NCBI RefSeq assembly: GCF_022605165.1
Contig: NC_063071.1
Location: 930,001-994,000, forward strand
Origin: Purpureocillium takamizusanense
Lineage: Eukaryota; Ascomycota; Sordariomycetes; Hypocreales; Ophiocordycipitaceae
Direction: 5' to 3'
DNA length: 64,000 nucleotides
The first letter of the stretch is position 1. Each line of letters starts with the position of its first letter. Shown here piece by piece: positions 1 to 12,700 of this stretch. The position numbers were made by a program, and so were the translations under genes. Under the pieces are notes generated by a model, which was not told the DNA's origin, searched no databases, and saw only the letters and a program-made list of their open reading frames with translations.

Positions 1-2
1 GC

Positions 3-301
3 CCATATCTGGACGCCACAAGCGCCGATGGTTGGCCCGTCTTGGTGAGCCCCTGCATGGCTGATCCCGCTGTGCGTTGGCTGTCCCGCAGTCAGTGTTC
101 AGGGGCCAGAGCATTTCCGTATTTGGCACACGAGATCCGCGGGAACCGCATGCCGCCAAAGCGGGCGGCGGCGGTTTCAGGCCTGCGTCCGAGAGTCCAA
201 GCAACAACGAAAGAGGTCTCCAAAGCAGCAATGGGCCCTCAAATCGAAAGAACCAGCAGACCGGGCTGCTATACTTTACTGGCGGGAGGAAGAAGAAGTA
301 A
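3..301 (+). CDS. 3' end of an upstream gene (unknown product)
   Basis: Two coding pieces are visible, 3-44 and 92-301, joined by a 47-bp intron (45-91) with donor GTGAGC, branch-like GCTGATC and acceptor CCGCAG. The join is in phase and reads PYLDATSADGWPVL followed by SVFRGQSISVFGTRD, then a hydrophilic tail ending GGRKKK and a TAA at 299-301. The reading frame enters from the left edge, so the start and most of the protein lie outside the window. The tail is Ser/Asn/Gly-rich and basic. I do not recognise the family. The support is the clean splice signals plus protein-like sequence on both sides; the call could be wrong if the join is coincidental. Confidence 0.55.
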
Positions 302-1302
302 TCAGGTCATTGCGTGTGGAATAACGACGATGTTGGTTTGCTTCAAGAGTCGAAACGCGTTGTCGAGAGCAAACTGACAATTTTGCTACGTACGAAGGAC
401 CTCGCCAAAACAAACGCCGACCCGCACTGGGCTCCCCCACAAGCAGGGGACACGAACTGTCGGCCTCCACCGCCAGGGGCTCGTTACTGGCCCGAGAGGC
501 CTCAAGTGACGCAATGGGACCGGGCAGAAGACATGAAAGGATCACCCAGGGGGCGCCTTGTGGACGTCGCACAGGGCGGTGGTGGGTCTCCTTCACACGC
601 CAGGGCATCGTTGAAGCACAACCGATGGTGAAGTGATGATGCTCTTGCCGACGAAGCTCTTTGCCAGAAACGCTTCACGAATCCCAGGAAGGCGGGTAAC
701 GCAGCGTCATATCCATGAAAAGCGGCAAGACGCGAATCGACAGTGGCCCGACGATTGAATGGCCAACGTTGCCGCTCCTCATTTCCACAAGCAGGCGCGG
801 TTGTTCACCCCCATGTGTATCCTCAACACACACGACGCTAGGACCATCTCAAGCTTGACGGTATGGTCTAGCTTCTCCATCAAGCCTCCCCCACGCCTCC
901 ACCCCGGTTTCCTCGGTTGGCTGCCAGGCGTATTTCGCCCGATCCACGTTGTCGATGCCCTGTGAACCACGCTGCCGTGCTGAACCGTGCAGGCTCGGTC
1001 GGACGCCATGGACGTCTTGCATACTTCTCGTTTGGTCCGCTCTTCCCAAGCTCTCGGGAAAGCAACCGGGAATATATAGATGTAGCCCTCCAAAATGGCC
1101 CAGCGCAGCTGGGGCCATCTTCCTTCCTCCTTTCCCCCCTTCTCAGTCTCTGTCACTCTTTTGTCTTTTCGACAACGTCCTTCTTTCTTTTCTTAGTTTC
1201 GGTTCTTGTTCCTGTTCAAGCTTGGAATTTGTTGCCTGTGTAATACTACACCAAAAGTTGTCGGTCACTCTTTACGCCGACATCAGGCATTGATTTGGCA
1301 TC
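302..1302 (+). promoter_or_regulatory. Upstream region of the aspartyl protease gene
   Basis: About 1 kb separates the preceding gene from the protease start. A TATA-like AATATATAGA lies at 1071-1080, about 225 bp before the ATG. A strongly pyrimidine-rich stretch follows at about 1119-1200, as is common just upstream of transcription starts in filamentous fungi. I see no supported gene in this interval. Confidence 0.5.
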
Positions 1303-3745
1303 ATGCTGTCCACTCTCTTGTCACTCGCGGCCCTGCCGCTTGCGACTTATGGCTTCCTCGATTTTCCAATGGACAACCGCATGGTCCAAGAGCCGGGTCT
1401 GATCCGTTATCCTATTAGCGTGTCCAAGGGCGCCGAGTCCAAGAACAAGGTCGTCCGTCGCCAGAACGACGTCGGCCTCAAGGCACAGAAGACTGGCTTC
1501 TTCTACTCCATCGACATCCAGATTGGCACGCCGCCTCAAGCAGTGAGCGTCAACTTCGACACGGGGTCCAGCGAGCTTTGGGTGAACCCCGTGTGCAGCA
1601 AGTCCACGGACCCCAAATTCTGCGAGTCGTTTGGCCGGTTCAATGGCTCCCAGACTTACACCGACCTGCATCGCAACGGAACCATCAACTATGGCACTGG
1701 GTTTGCCAAACTTGAGTACGGCTACGACAATATTCAGATCGGCTGTAAGTGGCGACATCGCGAGACGACGCTGTCAGTCGTGATCGCATATATGAAGCTT
1801 AATAAATGACCGGTAAAGAACTTGCGGCTGACCTTGCATACAGCCGCCAAGATCAGTCAGCAAATGTTCGGTGTCGCTACTGACTCTAAGTTTGCCGTTA
1901 CCGGTATCCTCGGCGCCGGCCCAAGCCTGAACGGATGGGACAGCTCATACCCTCTGGTCATTGACAGTCTCGCCAAGCAGGGCTTCACGAACAGCCGTGC
2001 CTTCTCCCTGGATATTCGCTCCATCGAGAGCAACCGAGGCTCCGTTGTTTTCGGCGGTATCGACACCAAGAAGTTTTCTGGTCACCTCGAGAAGCGCCCG
2101 ATCATTTCGGCTCGCGAATCTCCTGACGGCCAGACCCGCTACTGGATCTATCTCGATGGCATTACCATCTCCAAGGCCGACGGCAGCACCGTCAAGGTCT
2201 TCGACAAGCCCAACGGTCAGCCCGTGCTCCTGGATAGCGGCTACACCGTCAGCGCCCTGCCAAAGACCATCTTCGACGAGATACTGAAGTCCTTCCCCGA
2301 GGCGACGCCCCCGCCGTCTGGCTCCGACCTGTATCAGATCCCTTGCTCCGTCGGCGAGTCTAAGGGCCACGTCAACTTCAAGTTTGGCGAGACTTTGATC
2401 AACGTTCCGTACAACGACTTCATCTGGCACCAAACTGAGCAGAACCTCTGCGTCCTGGGCGTTACCGTCGACGACAGTGAGTGGTATCACTCAGCAGGGT
2501 GCTTGTGTTCGTATGGCTTATCATCTTGCAGAGTTTCCCGTCCTCGGCGACACTTTCCTGCGCGCCGCCTACGTTGTGTACGACTGGGACAACCGCAACA
2601 TCCATCTGGCCAACAACGAGGATTGCGGTTCCAAGCTCGTCGCCATCGGAAAGGGCTCCAACGCCGTCCCCTCGGTTGAGGGTGACTGCGGCAAGCCTGT
2701 GACCACGACCACTACCGCTTCGTCCAGCACGATTCCTCCCACAACCAGCTCGGCCAAGCCCACCATCACGACCGCCACGAACTCGACCTCTGCTGTTCCC
2801 ACGACCAAGCTCACGACTTCGACTAGCGCCACGATCTCGCCCACTCACGGCAACAACAGCACCGTCACCACGAAGCCCACCACTTCGACTCAGACTACTG
2901 TCTCGCCCACTCATGGTAACAACAGCACCATCACCACCAAGCCCCCGGTCACTTCCAGTTCCAAGTCGTTCCCGACCACGACTTGGCACAATACCACTGC
3001 TCTTCCCACGTATACTTCTACCTTCACGTCCACCAACACGTATACCATTACTTCTTGCCCGCCATACGTGACTGGATGCCCTATCGGCTCTGTCACCACA
3101 GGCGTTGTCACGAGGACGACCACCTGGTGCCCTGGTGAGAGCAGCAGCTCCGCCTTGCCCCCAACCACGACTGCTCCTTCGTCACCCAGCATCACGTCCG
3201 TCTACACCACCACCAAGACGCACACCGTCACCGCCTGCCACGGTGAGGGACCTTGTACCAAGGGTCACGTCACCACCGAGGTCCTCACCAAGACCACCTA
3301 TCTGTGCCCCGAGTCCACGGCCACTTGGACCATCCCCCGCACGCACACTTGCGGCGAGGGCGAGAATGGTTGCAAACCTGGCGAGACCATCGTCACGAGC
3401 CACGTCATCACCATCGTCCCCATCACGCCGGGGCCCGAGCCCACGCCTATCCCCGGCTGCGACAACTGCGTCATGCCGATCCCGGTGCCCACGGTGCCCG
3501 CCGAGACCACCACCGCCGAGACCTCACCCGCGCAGACGCAGCCTCCCGCCCAGTCGACCCCCGTTCAGCCTCCCGTGCCCACCAACACCGTTCCCGGCAC
3601 CATCAGCACCGTCACGAGGCCGACAACGGGTGCTCCCGGCTCCGCCACCTCCGCACCGCCGTCCGTCACCGCGGGCGCTGCGGAATGGCGCGTGCCCGGT
3701 GTCGCGGTCGTGGCCATGGGCGCCCTGGCCGTCGCTGCATTTTAG
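1303..3745 (+). CDS. GPI-anchored, yapsin-like aspartyl protease
   Basis: Secreted pepsin-family (A1) endopeptidase, probably held at the membrane or wall. Exons 1303-1744, 1844-2476 and 2532-3745; introns of 99 and 55 bp join in phase, giving 762 aa. Residues 1-17 are a hydrophobic signal peptide, followed by a short propeptide with RR near residue 50. The two catalytic motifs are DTGSS (Asp86) and LLDSGYT (Asp278); the fold ends near the FPVLGDTFLRAAYVVYD segment. The C-terminal half is Ser/Thr/Pro-rich, presumably O-glycosylated, and holds three related Cys-containing repeats (about 3016-3430). It ends in a hydrophobic segment after a small-residue stretch, as expected for a GPI signal. 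The layout matches fungal yapsin/OpsB-type proteases, although the Thr-rich stalk is unusually long. Substrates cannot be told from sequence. Confidence 0.9.
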
Positions 3746-6700
3746 ACACCCGAACGCGGATAGCTGTGTGTATATGTGTACATGTGTTTCAGCAAACCCG
3801 ATTTTAGACGCGGATATAAATCTAGGGGAATGCGTTGCTCGGTCGAACCGAGCCGGGGGCCATGCCTGATCATATTTGTATAAAGCAACAGGCGCGGCTC
3901 AATGGACTTGCCTCTGCCGGGTGGATAGCACCGTTCATCTTTGTTCTTTTTGACGACTTTCCCTTCTAATTTGGCCGAGGCCCACCGCACAAGGAGCATA
4001 ATCCGGTATAGTGCAACACCTACCTCGGTTCCCCTTTTCCATATTTGAATGAATCTTCTTGATCAATGCGCGACGAGTGCGATATCAAATTGCTACATGC
4101 CCAGTCCGACTTCAGGCTGCTGAGGGCAGATGCCGGGCACTCCTATGTCCCTGCCATTGTCGCGAACGTCTCCCCTCCGCCGCCGCCGCCGCCCCCCTTG
4201 TAGGGAGGGCGACTTGATAGATGGGTGGACACGGGGCAGTGGACTCACTCTCCCAGACTTTTTTTGTTGCTCTCCGCTTTTGGCAATAGAACCTTCGGGG
4301 GGCTCTGGCAAGCGACGATGCCGAGCGCCTTTGATTTCTTATATATACTATTTGTTCCAGTAAAGCGTGAGACCTTGTCTCTGGCTCGAGTAATGCTAGA
4401 TAGGCTCCTCTGCCCGTTGCACGGATACTTCGCTGCCCTTCATCCACGTTCCCAAATTGCGGCTCGGACAATCTACATGTACTACCGCCCTAGCTGCTGT
4501 CCCGACGTCACATGAAGCCACCAAAAGACGAATATGCGTTCGATTTTCTCGTAAATTGTGTATATGACTCTACTTGACTTAGCTAGCCAGTCGAGAGTAT
4601 CCCATGATGGGGAAGGGGAGGAGGGCCAAGTTATGTGCGGCGGCCTCTCAGGGCGGACGATATCATCGCGACTCAACGTCAGTCACCCCCTGACTCCAGG
4701 GTAGGTAAGCTCATCATCATGCACAACAAATGCGTCCAGGAGAAGAAACCGCACCACAAGGAAGAAGTAGCTATCCACTGGTTTAACGTTGATGTTAATA
4801 CCAATAGGTAGGAGAAGTAAAAGAGAAACATCTAGCGGAGACTGCTATCGGTACCGGAGGAGAGCTGGCCACGCGTTTTTTTTGCTTGGAGCTTTTGGAA
4901 TGAATTCACCTATCCCTTGAGACTCTCTTCTGGGCTAAAAAACCACAGCCCCAACTTCAGAACATCACTCTGTAAATACAACCCGCTGAAGTACATGGTA
5001 CGTACAAGAACAACGGGGATGATGAGTCAAGGGTCTTCGCTTGGGTTCTAGGCCGTTACGGCACGGTGTTTGTGACTGGAAGGTCCGTCCGGTCGTTATC
5101 ACACGCACGATGAAGCTGCCGAAGAAGACGCGTCGCGACTCTCCACAGACGCTTTTCTTGCCTGGATGGCTGACCGTGGCCGGCACTTCCCCCCCCTCCC
5201 CGGCAGCATCGCTCCATAAACACCACGCATGAATCATCAAGAGACAAGACCCCGGCTGGGACAGAGTCAGTGGTGGGAGCAGCAGCAACAGCATCAGCAA
5301 CATCAGCAGCATCATCATCTCCAGACACACCCCCCCCCCCGGCCCGTACCGCCCCCTATTCTCCCTCCCTCCCTCCCTCCTCTCCTCTCCCCCTAGCCCG
5401 CCAACTTGTCCCACCGTGCTCGACGACACCCAGGCCAGGCCAGGCCAGGCCAGCAAAGACAGACGCAAAAGCCTGGACGAGCAGAAAACATCGCCACCTC
5501 CGCACCCGTACGCGCCGTCGTCACCCACTTGTTGATTATAGTACCTGCTAACCAGTAGGCGGCCAGGCAGCAGGCGCGCCCCATCACAAGACACCCGCCC
5601 CCTCTCGCCCCCCCCGAACGGCCCTTGCTGCCCGTCGTCCCAGCTAGATGTGGACCCCTTGCTGTCCATAGCCATCATCGTCGTCGGCTTGTGGGACGAG
5701 GCCGTTCCGGACCAGCCCAAGGGTCGTGTCCGGCTCCTGCCATGCCCCCCGTCTCCTCAGGCCCCCGTCCCGGTGCGACACGACAGGGTATTTTGTTCTT
5801 GGGTGCCGTACTTCGTGGACGGGCATTGGGAAAAGCCATCTGCAGCGCAAGTCACAAACAAGACAACGTGCCTGCCCGCAGGCATACCGGGCCTTTGCCC
5901 CTGAGGCGTGCCTGTGAGAGCAGGCTTGGCTTCAGTTCTTGTTACGTCACGGTACACCCGGGGCGCCTCCCCCAGGGTACCGCCGTGAGGGCTGTACAGT
6001 CGGTAGGCTGTAAATTTCACGGTGGCGGTCTGGTGCCAGGCTTGAACATGTTTGATCAAGGGGTGCCCACTCAGCTCTCAAAGGACAAGTCGGCGCGAAG
6101 CCTGAACTGGGCACGAGGTTGAGGGAAAGATGCCTGCGCCGTGGCGAAGTCATCAGCATCATATTCGACCTAGGGCCATGGCTTTGGTCACGCTGGCGGC
6201 GTATAGTGCGCGTGGATCAAACAGCAGCTCGAATGAGACGCGACACGGTAAGCCGCTGAGGGAAGCGGTGCTGCTTCTGGCTTGAATCTATCGACGACGC
6301 ACTTGTCTCGGGGGTCATCCGCGACACAGAATCCCGGCGCCACGGCCAAGGCATGGCTTCTCAGCCGTCCATGGCGGCTGGGCGGCTCGCATCTCTAGCG
6401 GGACTTTATCAGTCAAGTGTTTCGGGGAAAATCTACGATACGATTTCCTGAAACTGTCCTACGCGGCGACAGGCCGATCCGCGCCATCGTCGTAAGCAAT
6501 CATAGGCCCGGCAACCTTGACCCGCAAGCCGCTTGGCTTGAATCTGGAGAAGTATTTGTGCCAGTCAAGGCAAAGCTCAAGTTGCGGTCTCGCCGCAGCA
6601 TTTTCATGGACGGGCGCAGACGACACCCGGTTCTGTCCAGGGCCCTGGCAGTGATTTGACACATGAAGTATGCAGCGGCTCCGGGATATGCATAATTTCC

Positions 6701-9700
6701 AAAGGGCCGTGAAATTCACACCCCCGGGTCTTAAATCACTGAAGGGAGAGAGAGTCTTGACCGTGGGGATCCCGAAGGAAAGAGCTTACCCCTTGATGTT
6801 GTTGACAGGCAGGCTTGACGACGCGAGCCAAAGACCGATACCCATCACGAGACATAGATCTCGCCCTGCTAGCCCGCGAGATGGGCTTTTAATGCCGCAT
6901 GATGCACAATGTAGTGCGAGGGAGCATGGAGACGCTGGTGGCGACGCGATATGATGGGCATTTCCAGAAACGTGCTGCCAGGAATAATCGTGTGGCTCTT
7001 CGCTGCGACAAGACTGGGCATGAGCGCACGCCCCTCCTGTACGACACGGATCAGCTTTAGCTGCGCAGTCCCCTTCGCTGCTGCGAAGACTACATAGAAG
7101 GGGGCTCTATACCTTCCCCAAGAGGTCTCCCCGGAATCTGCGATGCGACATCGACGCCGTTTCTCCGCCATCAGTACAGCACACATCGCAGTGCCGCCCG
7201 CACAAAGAGTCGCCAAGGCGGGACTACATGTCCGACCGCTCCGGCTTTCCTCAGGGCTTCTCAAATGCCGAACAAGGACAAGTTCCTGGGAGAAGCATGC
7301 TTTTTGGTGCCTTGTGGCTTATCCGATGTGGCTCCTGAGGACAGGCGGCGTTAGCAGGACGGTGCCATCACGAGAAGGGAAGGAGGTCTGAGATTGAAGT
7401 CGGCCGCCAGAAAAAGACGTCATTCTCGGCCCGGTGGGGTTCTTCTTACTTTTCAACCCGCAGACAGATGAAGCATCCGCTGGCAAGGCTCCTAACGAGG
7501 CTCAAGCGGTGGCGGCTGACCGGGGCTCATTAGTTCACGCCCGCCTCTCCCACCACGACTGACGGCTCCGGAGGAGGGCAGAGCGCGATTGATTAGACAA
7601 AAGGCCAATTGGGGACGAAGTTGACCAGGGACAGGGGCGTGCGACCTTGATATCGAGCTACCGGGGCTCGCTCGCTTTGCTATAGCAAGATCTGGCCAAG
7701 CGCTCCAAGAGCTTCACGGCTTCCGGCCTAGAGTGGCGGCGTAAAGGAATGCTGCTCATCGCGACCGATGGTCTAGAGGTCGTCAGCGTCCCTTTGAATT
7801 CGGTTAAGAAGGTGTGCTCGGTTCCCGGTAAGCTGCCCCGCCGCTTGCTTCCGTGGTGAAGAGGTCGTGTTCGACGGCCCTTCGATGTCAACCTCACTTG
7901 ACAAACCATGAAGCAGAGTCAAGAGAAAATTTGGGGTTCGGAGCCAGGGGTGTCTGTCGATGGCTACTCTCGGCCCAAACCTACGATGCAAGCGCTTGGT
8001 TCGGGAGGCCTGTGGTGGCGATTGGACAAAGATTGACCCCAAAGACCAGAAGGGTTGGGGCGGTGCTTGAGGAGGGCCGCATCCCAGGATTCTTGGTCAA
8101 ATGCGAACGCGACGGTCCTGCATGGAACGCGGGCAGATCAGGGAGCTTGCTGTTTCTGGAGTAGTTGCCAACACCGTCCGCGTCGCAGCACCAGCACATA
8201 TGCCAGGGCCGCCGCCGCCAACCCCTCCCCCCCAAGTTCCTTGGTGCTCACGAGGAGTCGCTGACGACGATACTGCTGTCGGGAAAGATCATCGCGGCGG
8301 CATGGGTGGTGCAAAACGGCGCGAGAAAGCAAGCGGGCACCGGGCCTCTGTCCTTCGCTCGTATGATGGGACAAGCATGAGGGTGTCGCCGTCGCCGCCA
8401 TCGTCTATCAAACCTAGGTCTGAGCATCTCCCGATTCTTCCACCGGGGTGTAAAGTAAGCAACTCTGCGGAAGCAAGGAAGCAATCGCTCGCTCTAGAAC
8501 AGTGACAGCAGGTTGCGTGTGTGCGAAGTGTGACGGGATCTATCTCTCTGTTTTCGGCGCATCCATGCACCCGATTCTTCGTGCCGCATTGACAGTCAGG
8601 AACTTTTGCGGCTGCAGAGCGGGGGGTTGCACCTCAGCGGTTCCCTCGCAAGACCCTGGTCACTCAACTCTGGCCACACAGAACTGTAGGTGCACTCAGA
8701 AGTACTTTGTACCTGGCCAGACGTCTCGTCCCGTCATGGCTGAGGATGCCAGCGCACGAAGCAGGAAAGGGGAAGTCTTAATAAAGGTGTCATCGTTGGC
8801 AGCATGACTCCTCGCAGACCGGAGCATGGCATGGATGGCATGCCCTGACGCAGCACGGCAGCCCACGGTTCTTGTACCCCATGGGGAATCCCGCTCTTCC
8901 CCACGTGTCTGTTGTCGAGTTGCAGTGGACGAAGCTGCGCCAGCCACGCCGAAAGGTTCTTTGCCACGCCGCCCTCTTGTTGCCTTTTGTTAACAGTCTG
9001 CGTGGGTGCTTCATCATGCATATTTTGTAGCTCGTTGGGCCATGCACGAGTGCAACACCCCGCAATCGCGAGGCGTGTGGCACAATATATGGCTCAGATG
9101 AACCGCCAGCCTGCCGCCAGCCCCTGCATCCAAGGCTTGTGCATGCTGCGAAACTGACCGTCGCCGCGGTGCTCACTGGTCGTTGCGAGGCCAGGGTAGG
9201 CTCTGGAGCGATAAGCTGGGCCCGGCCAGTTTGCTGGACGCAACAGTGCCCAACAAACGACTTTGTGCAATCCCCTTTGGCCAAGAATGCTAGTACGTTG
9301 CAGGCCAGCAACGACTTAGCTCTGATACTTCTTGAGCTATGCCGTCAAGAACCTGAAGAGGACGAAGCCACATCCTAGAGGATTACGTCTTCGAAACTGG
9401 TCGTGGTTAGAGGCGGGGGGCGCTGCAAGGACCCTCGGGTCGATGCGGTCGGTTGCCCCATCTTTGCGGGGAAATGGGTGGGAGCCCACGATGGGAGGCA
9501 ATCGGTGTGGGAGTCCGGGGAAGCCTGCAGCGACTGTGCAGCATCACACTGCCTGAAGTCTTGTGATGCCAGAGTGGGAGGCCGGGACGGTGCGGTCCTT
9601 TTTGTGCCAATGTGTCCCCCGCCCCCCACCAACTCCCGCGATGCTTCTCCACGAATGTTGGCTCCCCCGCCGCCAATTTCCAGTGGTAGACGTCCCCTCC

Positions 9701-12700
9701 ATATACGACGAAAGCAAGTCGTCAACATAATCTCCTGCTTGCTTGCTTGCTTGTCGTTGGCTATAGGAGCAGCTCGAGGGAGCCATCGCCCATCTCGGGC
9801 AGCTCCTTCGGCAACGGCGAAGACGTACGAAGTACCCGTCGGGTACTGTGGCCTATCCTTGTATACCATATTGTCTGTCCGGGCCATGGCTGCATGGGCT
9901 TTCGGGCTCTGTGAAGCTCACCCAGTGCGCCCGTAGCCAGGGCAAGTGTGTACTGCCCATTCAGCACAGCAACTATCGCACACAGTGGTCCTGCCTTGGT
10001 GCAACGTAGTATGTAGCTCCGTCTCTAGCAGAGCAGACCGGCCCCTGAGGCGGAACCTTGCACCGTCCCTGCCATGCTCTTCTTGGGCGCAGGAAGACAG
10101 CGCATCTCAAGATGAGCGTCCGACTCTGAGCTCGACGGCGTCGATTGAGCTGTGTTGTCTCGCGACGAGAACGTCCGTGATTTCATGCATGTGGTGTCTT
10201 GGCTTCCTCGGCAGTGTCCCAAGTCCCAACCGAGCCGGTCCCTGTTGTTCTGGCCCGTGGGCAGGCGGGGAGTATTTCCGGAGCCCAGGGCCCTACTTCC
10301 GCCGTCTGACGTGCCGGCACAAGGCGAAGCATTCCGAGCCTGCTTCCTATGTGGCGTGGCATGCTTGGACAAGACTTCATGCCGCCACAGCGCTCCTCTC
10401 TCTAGCCCCATCAAGTCTGTCGCCGCTGACCTACAATCACCTGCTCGCGACGGAGCTATTGGTCTGATGAAGCTCCTCCTCCTGACGACGCCGCCTCATG
10501 TCTCCGAGTCTGCACAAGGACTGCCACTTTGGCCGGACAGGTTGAAGGCGTGCCGGAAAATGCGGGGGGGGGCAAGCTTCATCCCGTGTTGCCTTTGCCT
10601 GTTCGGTTCGGCGAGGGCTTGGGCACAGGTGGAAGCCGCATGAAGCGCGTTGGTTGAGAATGGCCTGAGCAGAACCATCCATCTGCCGGGAGTCCCTCTC
10701 AATGAGTAAGCCCAGGCTCATCCTTGCCCGGCACAAAGGGTCAATAGTCGTTTTGCCGGTTCTGGGACAGTGAATTGCGCGATGCTCCGAAGTTCATGTC
10801 CCGTCCAACACCGTTTTGCGCGCGTCCTCGCTGACGCTCACGAGAGGGTGGTATTGGGGCTAGGCCTGGCTGGGACGGGCTTTTTGGTCAGCCTGGAGCT
10901 CACGCGGTTCCGCCACACCCAGGGCAAACTTCCACCCAGTGTTCCGCACCTGTTCTAGCGCTCGGTGGCTGCCGAGGCTTGCACGGTCGTCAGGCAGCCC
11001 CCTTGACTGAAGACCAGCCACGGTCGGCTGTCTCCAAGCAATGAGAGCGCCACTCGTGAGGGGCCAGAAACATCTGGATAGGGCCCACAGTCATGCCTCT
11101 CACGGGCTCACGCAGGGGTCGTCAATGGCTTCTTTCTAGAGCTGGCGGGCGACAACTCCGAGACCCTCCTCGATTTATTACGCGGGTGTGAGACCACACC
11201 TGCATCAGATCCATCCTTGAGGCTGACGTTTGACCTGGGCGCATGCGACGGAGTACTTTTGGTGATGGCTGCGGAGCCGCTTCATGGCTCAAGGATCGAA
11301 CCTAAGTTGAGTTTAAACGAGGCGATCGTCGGAGCTGGTGCGCCTCGAGCATTCCAGATCGCCCCGAATTCGTTGGGTGTAGTGGACCACCAATTTGTTC
11401 AGTGCGAGTTTTAACGTGTCAGGCGGGAAGCAGGCAAGCATGGCATCCTGGGAGTGAGGGAGGCGCGCAAGCTTCGGGCCTCTGATCAACACGCCGGGTG
11501 CCGGCCCCACTGCCCCTTTGACGAGGGTAAGGTTCCTCCCGTTCGCCTTCTTGTCAATCATCAGAGAGAAAGCCCCGCCACGACTGGCCGATGGCTCAGG
11601 GCTTGCGACAGTCGCCGGTTTTGGGCCTTCGGATCGAGACTCGGGCCTTACTTGTCTTCGATCGACATTTGAAACGCCTTGTTTGAATCAATAGTGGCTG
11701 ATGGCGTTCTGGCGGCGTGTCGAAAGCATTCGTACAGAAGAAAGGTGTACCCGACACCGCTGGCGCCACAGAGCCAAGCAAGGGAGAGACGGGCGGGCCC
11801 AGGGGTCGGTCATCATGGAGTTTGCTTGATGAATGCTGGATCGCTCCCAGCTGTGGTTGATCTCCAATTCTCTAGATTCGTTCCAGCGACTTGGCAACAA
11901 CTGGTCGGGCTGACACCTAGGAGCAAAAGAAAGACGCAGCAGGTCAAGCGTTCCGAACCCGTTACGAAACAGCGATAGATGTGATCGAGCATCAGGACTC
12001 GTCCCAAGACTGCTTTCGTTAACTGTATTGATCGAGGCACCAGGCAGGATCAAGGTAAAAAGCCTAGTCTCGGCAAAGGTCCGTTGAGCGACGATTTTGG
12101 GCTATCGGGGAAATGAAGAGGACCTACTTTGTACTACATGCGTTACTAAGTACGTACGTACTCCGTAGACCAAACAGGAGTCAAGGGTGCTCCGGTCTCA
12201 ATGTCTTGGGTCCTGGCCTTCTAGAATAACCGTTCCACGCTTTGTTGGTGAGACACGGACTCGGCGCCCTCGGAAGGCTCAGCCGCACCCTTGGCCGAAC
12301 ATTCTTTGAGTAGAAACCAAGCTGGCGAGTGCCAGGTTCTTTGTGTGAGTCAACATTTGTTTGTCGCTCCGTGCCTCAGATAGACCACGAACGGCAAATG
12401 AGTTCGCATCGGGAAGGGGTATCTGCCATTGTTTGAACCAGACCCGGCGTGTTTATGGTGCACGTCGGGCAACAGCTGCAGCGTCGATGGGTCAAGGTGC
12501 GCGACAATGCTTGTACCCCGTCATCCCGTTACGCGTACCTCATCCGGGATTTGGCTCGTAATCGCGGTCGAACTAGGCGTCACAGATGGGAACGTCATGA
12601 GCCAATGGGTTTGTTGCCAAGGTTCAAGTGAACCAAATTCCTCCGACATCCAAGTAAGGCGACCAAGTCGGAGCTCGGGCATTTTTACCAACCCACTGCC

